Positions 11,795 to 24,342 of a stretch of DNA of 64,000 nucleotides are shown here, piece by piece. How positions within the stretch are numbered: the first letter of the stretch is position 1; each line of letters opens with the position of its first letter. The translations under genes were made by a program, and so were the position numbers. The notes under the pieces are model-generated. The model was not told where the DNA came from. It worked only from the letters and a program-made list of their open reading frames with translations, and searched no databases. Source of the stretch: Peromyscus leucopus (taxonomy: Eukaryota > Chordata > Mammalia > Rodentia > Cricetidae); NCBI RefSeq assembly GCF_004664715.2, contig NC_051072.1:32013994-32077993 (forward strand), written 5' to 3'.

Positions 11795-14700
11795 GTACTC
11801 ATGCGAATTGTGTCTTGTTTGGGTTTGAAAAATTTGTTCCAGTCTACCGCTGTTCTCTCTGTGCTGTTCTTGGGGGGAAGAATTCTGATAGCGTCCTGCT
11901 GAAAACAATCTGGCACTTGATCTTTTTTCTTTTAAATCTATGCTTTGTCATTTTGCAGTGGCCTAGGGGAGAAACCAAACAATTTTCTTTTAAAAATAAT
12001 TGTCTTGTGTGGTAAATGGGGCAGAAAGCCTTGCATGTGTTCTTTTGTATTTTGTGGGTTTGTTTGTTTTGTTTTTTGCTTTTTGGTGCAGTTATACTTC
12101 CACAAAGTAGAAATCTGTCTATTTATTTCATTTATTGTCTATCTGGAGGGTTTCACTTTGTAGCCTTGGGTGTCCTGGAACTTGCTATGTTGTGGCTGGC
12201 CTCCTACTCACAGAGTTCCACCCATCTCTGCCTCCCAAGTGCTGGTATTGAGAGTGTGCTCCACCAGGCCCAGCTTGTTGTTATTTGTTGTTGTTGGATA
12301 CAGGGTTACACCGGGCCATGTTCGTGGAGACAGGATCCTAGTAGGTGGCCCAGACTGCCCTTGAGTTGAACTTGTAAACCAACTACTGCGTTGGTGTCTC
12401 CAGGGCTGGGATTATAGCCATGTACCATCATCCATTTACTGTGCATTGTAAAAATGCTTGTTTGAAATCTTTGCAGACATAAATTTCCCTATTTGTATCC
12501 ACACTGGGTTACATCCGTTCAGAGGAGTTCCTTCCATCCAGACAGTAGCCTCTTTCTTCATTCCTTTTCCAGAAACAGCATGTTCTTCTGGGAACTGGAG
12601 AATGGAGGCAGCTTAGTATAGACAGTACTGTCCCCGTGTAAATCAGCAGAGGGATCATTGAATACATAGCAACAAAGCCATTGTATTTAACAATGACCAT
12701 TAATAGCTTTGACAGAGGAGAGGAACAAGAGGCAAGGTGACTTCCAGCAATTTGCTTTTCCTAGAATATGGCAAAATCGTCATGGCCGTGTGACTTTTCT
12801 AACCCGGGGCAATGTCCTCCCCTACAGTGTCAGGCCTCTCTAGGATAGCTCCAGAGCCTCCATACACACTGTTATCTAATAGCTATTTTGTTATCATTCC
12901 ATTTAATAACACCAGAGACTGCAGTGAAGCATGTGTTCCTTTAATTGCTATCTATTTTGTATATCTTGCCCATTAGACTGCACACAGCATCATAGCACAG
13001 ACCTGACTTGTTCATCTTACCATAGAATCTAGAACAGTGTCATCACACACTGTGTGCTCATGTCAGAGACATAACTCAGAGCAAATGCTATTTGAAATCA
13101 GTGGTCCCATTTGGCCAAGTTTGGTATCAAGTCATGAACTACAGATTTGAGAGAAGGGTGACAGACCTGGGGCTTCCTGATTACATTGTGCTGCCCTGAG
13201 CAGGACAGTCAGTAGCAAAATATCCACTGGATATCCAGAAGTGACTCATCTCACGTGTTTTCCAAGGTGGTAGATCTACTCGTGTCCATGTGTAGATCTG
13301 CATTGGAATCTCCTAGAAAAGTCGTCATTTTCGAGCCATATCCTTCTGTGGTAGATCCTAATGACCCTCAGATGTTGGCCTTCAACCCCCGGGTAAGTGG
13401 TCAGCTTGAGCCTACCATGTCCAAAGCTCCTGTGAACCAGGATGGAGACTTTAGTCTTATGGCTCTCTTCCCTTTGAATGTCTGTCTTGTTAAGTGTATC
13501 TATGGTTGTTTTAAGGTCATAGCATGTATTTTGGGATTCTATAATCTCATCAGAGTAGAAGGAACATTAGTCAAGGGATAGCTTCCCCTTTTCTCCTTTA
13601 TCACTTCAACATTCTTCCCCTGCTGTTACCTACCCTTCTCCTCAGAAGTTAACAAAAGTTAAATCCATATTGTTAAAAGACTCACATATCTTAAGAAAAC
13701 CAGATCATGAATACTTATGGCAGAACTCTTTCTGAAATAATAGAATTTCAAATGGACTGAGAGCCAGAATTGCCTCAGTTTATATTATTGTTCATCTCGA
13801 AATCCTTTTAGAGAAATGACTATATAATACACCCTCAGAAGACCTTTCCTTCCTTGTTTACTTTCTGCATAGAAATGAGGGATCATTTGAGCACATACTG
13901 TCACCTTACTCTTTGGGTAGCAGTGTTCCAATCTAAAATTAAAGCACTTGGGAGATTTGAAGTATATCTTCTTCCAGAAGGATTCTAAGCTTACTTTATT
14001 GCTTATTGCTTTGGTGTGGTGAAAGCCAGAATGAAGAGCCCAAAAATCCTTCTGTATTTCAAGATTTTTATTTCAGGGAGGTGAACATGATTTTGCGACC
14101 TTACATAAGGAATACTCCTTTAGTTTTTCTTTCCTGTGATTCTGGATAATCAGCCCTCTGTCCTTGAGCTATCTTATTACAGTCTTTTATGTACCATCCT
14201 TTGCTTTCACACTGGCTTTGATGGAAAATGCATGTACAGAAACAGTATGTTTCTCCAGTAATATGTGACTTGCAAAGGCTTGTAAGTGAATAATGTTTTT
14301 TTTTTCTTTGTCATATAGAAAAAGAACTATGACCGAGTAATGAAAGCTCTGGACAGCATAACTTCCATCAGAGAAATGACACAGGTAAAAATGTGGTCTC
14401 GTATTCTTCTACCATTCAGTCTGCATGAGTAAAATCATATTTTAAAAATGTCTTCAGAACAACACTTACAGAATGCACATTTTTTTTCTATACAAGACAT
14501 AATTAAAATCATAAAAATGTGCTAGGATGGTTTAATTCAGTTCTGTCAGTGTCTTGGCGTGCTAACATTGATCACTAAAGAATAAATGCATAATTGTAAT
14601 CTTAATATTTTGTTCTTAAACTTGAGTAAAAACTTTGAGTATTTGAAGTTATTCAACAGGATATTTTATTTTTAAAACAGTGTTTACATCTAATAAGTAC

Positions 14701-14834
14701 CACCTTTGGTATTAACTGGTGCTAAAAATTTCAGATATGATTTTGATTGTTAAAATAGACAGAGATTTGGGACAATAGAGAATGGTGTTGCATGTGTACC
14801 ACCACATCTGGCCACAAATATTCTTTGTCATTTG

Positions 14835-14867
<33 letters not shown>

Positions 14868-17097
14868 TTGCTTTTTGAGATAACATCTGAAGTAGTTCAA
14901 GCTGACCTTGAACTTGCTATGTAGCTAAGGATACCTGGAACTTCTGATCTTCCTTTGTTCGTCTCTTAAGTGATGGGTTACTGACATATGGACATATGCC
15001 ACCACAATAGCTCTAGAAATATTCTCTCTCTCTTCCTCCCTTCCTACTTCCTTTCCTCCCTCCCTTCTGTGTGCTCATATGATTTCTTCAGTCCCTAGAA
15101 TTAGTCTTTAAAATCCATTTTCAGGGTTGAAGAGGTTGCTCAGTGGTTAAGGGCACTGGCTGCTCTTCCAGAGGACTTGGGTTCAGTTCTCAGCACCCAC
15201 ATGGTAGCTCATAAATGTCTGTAGCTCAAGCTCCAGTGGATCTGACTCCCTCACTCAGACATATATGCAGACCACATACCAAGGCACATAAAAATAAAAA
15301 AATACTAAAAGATAAAAAAATTCATAAAATGTTATAGGTATAACACAGAACCTATAACCACGTTGGAACCGACAGCCACCCTGGGAGTATGAGCTGATGT
15401 TTCTTGTTCTTAGGGAAGCTCTGGTGGAAAGATGTGCTAAGTGAAGATCTGGGTTTATTATGAAAACTTAACACATCCCTGTGCTACAACCTAGCACTTG
15501 GAGAAACATTGTTGAAGTACTGAGGCCTTTTCACTGTTGAAACATTGCAAAGAGGTTTAAAAAAAATCATCATAAATAAAATTAATAATCCAAAATTAGC
15601 AGTACATGTTGTGCACAGCTTACACATGTCCTTTCTAGGCCTGCCTTGGTGCTAGACACCATTAAGCATATGATGAGTCTAGCCTGGGGTCATTCATTCT
15701 CTCTGTGGAGAAAGAGAAGTCTTCTCTTCCCCAGGTTCACTGAGTTTCTTTCTACTTTACCCCTCACGCCAGTGTGGTCTCCACCCCTTTATTGAAGACG
15801 TTCTCAAATGTACATTTCACACTTCTAATTCTTGTCCTTGATTCCTTTGGTCATTATTTATTCATGATGACCAGTATTCATTCGTTAGTTTGCTCTTTCA
15901 TCTCTTCCTCTCTTCCTTCATTCAACAGTCTATATTAGACAGTGGCACATATGTGCATCCGTACTTCACATGTGATACCGTTTGCTTTAAATCTCCCATT
16001 TCTTTTTAGTGACCATTCGGGGCTCATAATTTGCAGTAGCCTCTGGATTATTTTTTCAAACAACCCTTATTTTTATAAGGAAAGAAAAGAATAAAGTACA
16101 TTTTTTCATAAGGATAAGAAAGAAGAAATAATGCTGCATCTTATGTAAAGATAAATATTTTTAGTCACAATAAGAGATTTAGTATAGGGTATTTGTACTA
16201 TACTCTAGAGTCTAGACTCATATATGATTCTTAGGTTTAAACATGGCTACAAACCCTGACTCTAGAATCTACTCACTGCCAAAAAAAATTGCTTTCTTTA
16301 TTCTGGGCATGTGTAAGCTATTGTTAAGAAGGCCATAGAGAAGTTGAAGCATCAGCCTAGGAAGTTAGAGGCCTGAGTTTCATAATCACCTCAGTGTGGT
16401 GTGGTGCATGACCTTGGGAGAGTTGTTTAGTTTTACTTGGAGCCTCAGTGCCTTCAGTATCTAGTAAGGAAAAGTAACTTTGTATTTTCTCCCGCAGAGT
16501 ATCTGCATAGGCATGCTGTCAGGCTTTATTGAATCAAATTTTTTCAAGCTTTTCCACAATATTACACTAACCCATGTTTTAAATTCTCAGCTAGCTCTAA
16601 GCTGTTACAAAGACGTTGTTCTTTGGTCTGTAATAAAATGTTTAATTTGACAGTAAATTCCATTTAATTTCTGTTGGAGAAGGTTCTTACATAAATTGTG
16701 TTCAGTTTTCATATAGAATGCATTAGGACTGTGAGTTTTCCTTTAATGTTAAAATTCAAAGTGTTTGACAACAAAGAGAAACGTTGTAGGGTGCTTTGTT
16801 AAGGGATGGGGTCCTTTCTCTTTTGAGCACCCCTGTGGGTGAGGGACTGCAATGTAAGCTGAACTTACCTCTCAACCATTTTCCTTCAACCCCAGGAGGA
16901 GTGAGGCTTATAAAGGGAACTGAAGGAGTTAGGAGGAAGAGAAAATGGGGGAACAGAAGGATGAGACCAGGGGAGAGATGTAGACACGGAAGATCATAGG
17001 AGGGGCCAAGTGGAAGATCACAGAAAGCAGTATGGTGAAGTTGGTTGGTACAGCGTAGGCTGTGTGATAGCTTTACATCTTCTCAAGAGAGATACAG

Positions 17098-17130
<33 letters not shown>

Positions 17131-17327
17131 CAGGGGTAAGGGAGTCACATCTAGTAATCTAGTGAAGGTGGAATTCTGGCCAATATTGGGTCAAGTCTTT
17201 GTTTTTCATCTTCTGTTATTTTTAATTTAAACATAATTACATCATGTACCCCCTTCCCTCTCCTCCCATGTCTCACTCAACCCTACTCCCTTTCAAATCA
17301 TGATCTCTTCTTTCTCAATTACTATTG

Positions 17328-17378
<51 letters not shown>

Positions 17379-20300
17379 TGAGTAAATATAGGAATGTAAT
17401 TTGCCGAGTCTGTTTAGTGTTATTTATATGTTTGTAGAATTGACCACTTGGTATTGGATAACCACTTGGGGAACTCAACCCTCAGGAAGTCTAATTCTTC
17501 TCTCAGTAGTTGTTAATTGCCTACAGCTCTTCATCAAGCAGTGGAGTCCCATGAGATTTCCCCCTTCCACACTGGCATGTGAACTGTTGTTGTTCTTTGT
17601 TCAGGCAGCCTTATTGTTGAGATTTCATGGATGTGGCTGCCTTGTAGCTAAAGGCACAATCTCTTAGCAGACTTCCTGCTCCTCTGTTTCTTACAATCAT
17701 GCTGAGCCCTTTCCTATGATGTTCCCTGAACCTTAGGTATAGGGGTTGTGTAGTAGATTCATCAGTTGGGGCTGGGCATCCCCCTGATCTTTATTCTCTG
17801 CATTTTGATCTATTGTGGCTTTCTCTAATGATCTCCATCTGTGGCAAAGACAAGCTTCTTTGGTGAGAACTATACTTACATGAGAGTATAAGTGTTCACG
17901 GTGCAATTAGACAATATACTGGTTTAGGAAATTGGCAGTAGTACTTTCTCCTCTAAGATCCATGACCTCACTGGGCTGTGGGTAGTTGGTTTGGTTTACA
18001 ATACCAGGCATGAATTTCCTCATTTTGAGGAGGCCTAAAGTCTAGTTAAACAGCTATTGGTTATTCGCAATTGTACTGTTATGGATCCCTTGTCTTGTTG
18101 GTTATTATTGTAGTTCATAGGCTTCACAACCATGTAGTACTATTGATTGCTTTCCTCCTTTGGCAGTTTAATAGCACTCTTTGGTACTATGAAAGCTAGT
18201 CCTCAGAGAGGAACTTTTCAGGTCAGATCCAGCTCAGGTCCTCCGAGTCCTTTGTCCAAAGTACACAGTGTCCTCAGCAATGGCCATCAACTTCTGAGAA
18301 GTAATCAAGGACAACAGCAATAGCTCACATTTGCTTTAGGATTCTCTTGGGAATCCACTGTGGGTCAAGTCTCTTATATCCAGCAGGCAAATCCTTTCAC
18401 ATGCTGCCTGAAGTATATTCCCTACCCCTTGTGTGAAGAAGGTAATTTGCGATTGTTTAGCCAAATCTGTATGAATTTTGTTTTAGATAGACTAGAGATA
18501 TCACTTAATCTCATTTTCTTTTTGTGGAGGGGAAAGTGAATTTTAAAGAAAAATGAAGGAATATAATTTTATCTTGCAGGCGCCCTATCTGGAAATCAAG
18601 AAGCAGATGGATAAACAGGACCCCCTTGCTCATCCACTTCTGCAATGGTATAAAATTATAATTTTCCTCTAGATAAAAATTGGTAGCTTTTTCTATTTTT
18701 TTTAACATTGGGGGGAACTATTTCATAAGCCCTACAAAGCTACAGTTCTACAAGCCTGTAAAACCTGGTGATTTTTTTTTCTACCATTCTACCTTAATGA
18801 CTCTCACTTTAATTAAAACTTGTATATCACAAGAGGAGGAAGGTGCTGCCATGTGTACAAGTGGGAGTACACAACAAGCTTGACAGCCATTAGTCCATGG
18901 TCTTAAAGGCTATGCTTAATTAGATTATGTGTTGAAAGCATTTTGCTTCATTTAATTTCCCAGTTCAGCGAGGACTTGGTGATAAACTTAAACCTTTCCA
19001 GTGAAGACCTTGAAATAAGCTTTGTATATTGTGGATCCTTAACAAGGCTGGTAAAATTTGGTTGACGCTTGAGCGTTGCAGAAGATGTACCGTTGAAGGG
19101 TGAGCCTGGTGAGGGGCACAGCATTTAGTCCAGCCTGAACTCTAGGAGGTCCACACAGCAGAGAGGAGAGGTGGTGATCTGAGAACACACTTTGCTTTGA
19201 TGCCTGCTTCAAATAATGTGTCCTCTCTCATCTGCAAAGTGGAGACGATAAGGGCTTATAAGGGTTTTGTGTACCTGGCTCTTTGGAATTGCTTAAGTAG
19301 ACTTATTATGATCATCTTAATAGTACAAATGCAAAGATTATGAAAGATCGGTCTAGATAAACGCTGGGGGTGACAAGCAGTGGAAGTGTTTTTAAAATGT
19401 CATTAAAGGGAAAAGTGCCCATTTTCCTTGGATTTTGATTGATTACCTTTGCTTGGTCAAAATTGCATAAAACACATGGTCTAATAAGACCACGGCAAAC
19501 TTTAGGTAAAGAAATTGGCCTTGTTTGTGTCCATTAGGATCTGTTCTTAAAATCCTGACTGATGAAGAAAAACAATACTTTCTCTTAATGCCTCACATTT
19601 TCTCAAAGTTGAAGTGAAAAAACAAACAACTGAAATTTTGGGGTGCTATGTTCGTCACCAGATGATACAGGGGAAATCTGGTTCCTGTCTTTGGGTTCTT
19701 AGACTCAGTAATAAAATAATTTAAGAAGGGACTCAAACAAAAACTTAAAAACAAACAAACAAACAAACAAACACAAACAAGCCAAGAACAGGAGAGGCCA
19801 GCTATAAAACTCAGCAGCAACCTGGGTGGGTAGGGGGAGACAAAAAGAAAATGGCCATGCCATTTAAGTTGGCATTGGTGTCAGATGCATGGCGGGCACG
19901 CAGCCATATGATGGATGAGGGCTCTAGAGAAAGAGTGACGATTTCTCAGATGTTGTGGGGAAAGCCCAGATGTTGAGAAAACCATGCTTAGAGAAGAGAT
20001 ACAAAGAAGTTACGCCTTTTTGAATAAGAGAAGAATACAACAATTTTATCTCAGTGCCACGAGGTCCAGTAATGCTACTGCATTAGGGTGGGCATTCTGG
20101 GAAGGGAAAGTACAGTATCTCATTACAGCTGGTCATTCCTATCTCGGGGGCATGTGTTTAGCCTTCCTAAGAGTGGTCTCTTGGCCAAGTGAGCGACTAT
20201 GTCAGCTGGAGTACTAGGTCTCCACCCAGGCCATGTTCTTAACTGTGTTTTTAACTAGAAGGTTGTTCCACCCCTCCCCTCAATCTACCAATTACACATA

Positions 20301-21360
20301 TATAATTGTATTATTTTTTTCTCTTGAAGTGAGCCCAATTCCAAATTTTCACTATTTTTTTTTTTTTTATCTTTTTCTCCAGTTAATTAGTATCACTCTT
20401 CTTTCAGGGAGAAGAATTTAATAAAAAAAAATTATAGTCTTCTCTTCTATTTTATACACCATAGAGTATGAAGCATTAATTACTTGTACCTGGGTTAAAA
20501 ATGGTCAACTTCAGTGTGTGACTATGTTGACATTTGTGTATGAGCCACGGTCAACTAAAAGCATCCTTAGGGGTTTCAACAAACAGCATCTTTGTGGAAA
20601 CACATTTAGGAGTTGTAGGAGTCAAAACAATCAGGTGCATGAATCCACTTCTCATTTATAAACTACCATTATTTGAAAGTATTAAATATCTTAAAAATGT
20701 TCATTTTGCTAATATTTGGAGTCGTGCTTATTAAAAATTACACATTCACAAGTTTTATGGAACTACTTCCCAGTGAGTTTTCTCAGATGAAAGTATTTTT
20801 TTTATTTTATTTTATTTTACAATACTATTCAGTTCTACATAACAGCCACAGATTCCCTTGTTCTCCCCCTTCCTGAAAGTATCTTTTTTGATATGTAAGT
20901 TCCTTAAACTGTATTAGTGAGTAAACCGTACTTATATAATCAACTGAAAAGCAAGTTTTGTAGCACAGTAAGACTACACTTCAATCACTTGCTGAGTAGC
21001 ATATGAAACAGCCAACAGATTTGCCATGTAGTTGTGACTGACTGATCATTTCAATTTCAGGGTCATCTCAAGTAATAGGTCACATATTGTGAAACTGCCA
21101 GTTAACAGGGTAAGTTCTATTTTCATATATGCACCCAGAAATGGGAGAAGGTGTTAGATGAGAGCTCTGACCGCTGTGGCTCTCAGGCAGCCTGTCCAAG
21201 GATGGATATGATTCAGCTTATTTCTTCAGTTTCAGTTTGTGCACTAGCTGCGAACCCTTCCAAGACTCAAACCCATATTCAGCCTGCACCTTGCCCTTTC
21301 AAATAAATGAATGAACGAGGAAAGAAAGAAAGGAAGGAAGGAAGGAAGAAAAGAAAGAAG

Positions 21361-21396
<36 letters not shown>

Positions 21397-24294
21397 AAAA
21401 AGAAAGAAAGAAAAGATAGCATCAACATGAGAGAATGTAGTCTTCCTACAAGAGTTCGTGAAGTGGTGTCTAGAGAGAGATTGGAAGAATACTTGATGTT
21501 ATAGTTCTGCCTTCCCATTTGGAAAGGGAGCTTCAAACACCTTGCTTATCAGCCTAAGTAGTGTTTAAATAATGTTTTATAAAAGCTAAGGGGCCCTGAT
21601 TACTGTGGTCATCACCACCTAAGAGCAGCGTTTAAAACTCTTGTTTCCCTGTTTTCACATCTCCGCATGGGAGATTGGTGTATGTGATATTCCTGTGTGA
21701 GTATCCAAGGTGAAAGGGGATGATGAGGGAGTCTTGTCAAGCAGTTCCCCTGATCTCCTTCCATTGTCAATGAGCAAAGGCATGCAAATAAAGCAGGATG
21801 ATTTTCATTTTAAAATTGTGAATTAAGTCTTCTGCTTAGGAAATTCCAGAATATTTTCTCAGTGGAGGAGCTAATCCATACCCATGGAACTCTGTAATGA
21901 AAGCCTTAAAAAGAAATGTAATCAAGAAGACATTGAGTGTGAGCATGACAGCGTAGTGGAATCTAAACAAAAATGTCTTCAGTTTGTCTGTTACCTATTG
22001 CTTTCCCACCAGCCTAAAGAAGCAGCTTCCTATGGGTAATTCCATGTGAGATATAACTTAAGTTGGGTTCTAAAAAAAAAAAACACATAGTTTTAAAATT
22101 AGTCTGAAAAGGTTATTAGTGTAAAATAACCTTTAGTTTTGGAATTGGAAAATTTGGATGACTCCTCAGCTGGTCAAATGTTGACATGTTATTGTTTGTT
22201 ATCACTTTGGATGGCAGCAACTGAAGTTCATGCATACTCCACACCAGTTCCTCCTTCTCAGCAGTCCACCAGCCAAAGAGTCCAACTTCAGAGCTGCTAA
22301 AAAGCTCTTTGGGAGCACCTTCGCATTTCAGTGAGTATGGCTGGGAGGGAGGGTGGTACCTGACCACTTTCCAGTGTGTGGTGGAAGAAAACATTGTCTC
22401 AGACATTGTCATGAACTTCAATGATTCAGCTCTGCGAACATTTAACTGGGAAACTCAAAACTTTCAGATGTATCATGACTTCTTAAGTTGAGACCAGTTG
22501 GAAAGATCATTGAATTTCTGGCCTTCCTGTTTCCCTCCCCCACTTCTGTGTTTTAGTGGCTCTCACATTGAAAATTGGCACTCTATCCTGAGGAATGGTC
22601 TGGTCGTTGCCTCTAACACCCGTCTGCAGGTAACATTTTTGCATGTTTTTTAATAAGAGTCGATTTATTCTTAAAGGAGAGATGTGAACTTTAGAGTATT
22701 TATTTAAAACGTTACATGGAATTTTTAAGAAAGATAAGTACATTTTCACAAAATAACTGAAGCAAAATTGATCTATGCTTGACAGTGAAGGGTCTTCTCT
22801 AAGGAGAAAATGTGAAAGCCGCAGTTGGAAAGTAAGAACTAAAATATGACTGGGTAGAAAGTAAAACCATACAAGCATTCAATCCATTATTCCAAAGAGC
22901 ATTTCATCAGTTCTTTGCCTCAGTGTGGGCCTTTTTAGAGAAGAAGGAAGGCATAAGCAGAGGAGACGTGGATCACCACAGATGCATTGTGCCTGCTTTC
23001 CAGCCTTGGGCACAGTGCTCGGCATGATCAGTATATTGTGGTTGGCATCCTGAACTCTGCTATACTCTTCATTTTGTTTATTTCTCCTCAAAGCCATCCC
23101 TCCAAATTGTCCTTTAGACGGCACATGAGGAAAGAAGCAGGTCAGCCCAGTCACCTGAGCCAGCTGTCCCTGAACAGCGACAGCAGGGCTGACAATGAAC
23201 GGTGCATGTCTGCAAGGGTACACCCATTGACTTGGTACCAAGTTGGTACTACTGGCGTGTGAGGGCCCTAGAGCATAGACATGAGAGAAAAAGAACTTCA
23301 AATGTTCTGTGTGGTTTCTTTAGACCACTGGAATTGTTTCAAACAATGAAGCTCCTTTTAATTTGAAAACTGCAGTGGAAGGGTGAAATAGCAGATGAAG
23401 TCCATAATAAACTGGAGTTGACACGTTGTTCATATTGTGGCTTGTGAGTGTTCATAACAATGACTTTCCATGCTCTTCAGCCAGTCTGGTTTTTAGAATT
23501 TTAGATTCATTAAAAGAAGAACTAACTATAGTCATTTGTAATAAGGGACTCTCTTTATTATTGACAGAATGAAGAACATTCTTTGGCTCTTTTTACTGAC
23601 TTTTTTTTTTAATCAGCTCATTCCAAACATGGTAATAGTAATGTTTTCATATGCGACCCAGCATAAGTGTGCTACCATTTTAACAAGACTTAATGTTCCA
23701 ACATGAAACCAGTTACTCTCTTCTGTATGCTGTTAATTCAGACCATTGACTGACATCTTTCTCTCTGTTGTGTCTGAAATAGCTCCACGGTGCGATGTAT
23801 GGGAGTGGGATCTATCTTAGTCCAATGTCAAGCATATCGTTTGGTTACTCAGGTAATTCCATGTGTCACTTCTAATCTCAATGTTACCACTTTCATGACT
23901 GGAATAGATTAGATATATTTATATTAAATCCATTTAACACTAGTCATCATTTCTTGCTAATATTGTAATGAGATGGGGATGTTGGAGGTAAACTGAAAGC
24001 ATATACTGTACAGAGCCTATGAAATATAAAACATGCAAAGAATGATGTCTCATTTATTGGCATTGAAAAATTCCTTGGGCAGTGGAACTTATGATTAGTA
24101 TGCCTTTGCATTTTTAAAATTTTAACTATAAGGTAATAAATACTTTGTAAACAGATTCAAATAACACAGAGTTTTTAAAAAAGCAAATGACAATTTCTCT
24201 TTTGTCCTAAAATCTTAGTATTTAATGCATTTTCCTTTCACCTTTAACTGCTTCTATGGCAGTAGTGTGCGCGTGTGCGTGCATGTGTGCACAT

Positions 24295-24342
<48 letters not shown>

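Larger units (their letters stand above)
11795..13266 (+). other. Parp8 intron a-b (1472 bp)
   Basis: This is a GT-AG intron. It contains two adjacent B1 SINEs in antisense (12130-12275 and 12290-12440). The rest looks unique. Confidence 0.9.
14385..18579 (+). other. Parp8 intron c-d (4195 bp)
   Basis: This is a GT-AG intron carrying a (TG)n and antisense B1 (14836-15015), a sense B2/B3 SINE (15124-15310), a MIR remnant (16385-16475), a (GT)n and (CA)n pair (17101-17129 and 17331-17374) and a long antisense L1 3' region (17235-18450). The stretch 15310-16385 looks unique. Confidence 0.9.
18648..21060 (+). other. Parp8 intron d-e (2413 bp)
   Basis: This is a GT-AG intron with a MIR-like remnant (19200-19275), an (AAAC)n tract (19749-19780) and a short L1-like antisense fragment (20790-20875). 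The remainder looks unique. Confidence 0.9.

Noticed and set aside
21306..21418. Poly-Lys / poly-Phe coding region
   Set aside because: Translation of a purine microsatellite.
22879..23301. 140-codon open frame antisense in a Parp8 intron
   Set aside because: No recognisable domain, and the opposite strand is also open; chance in a stop-poor stretch.
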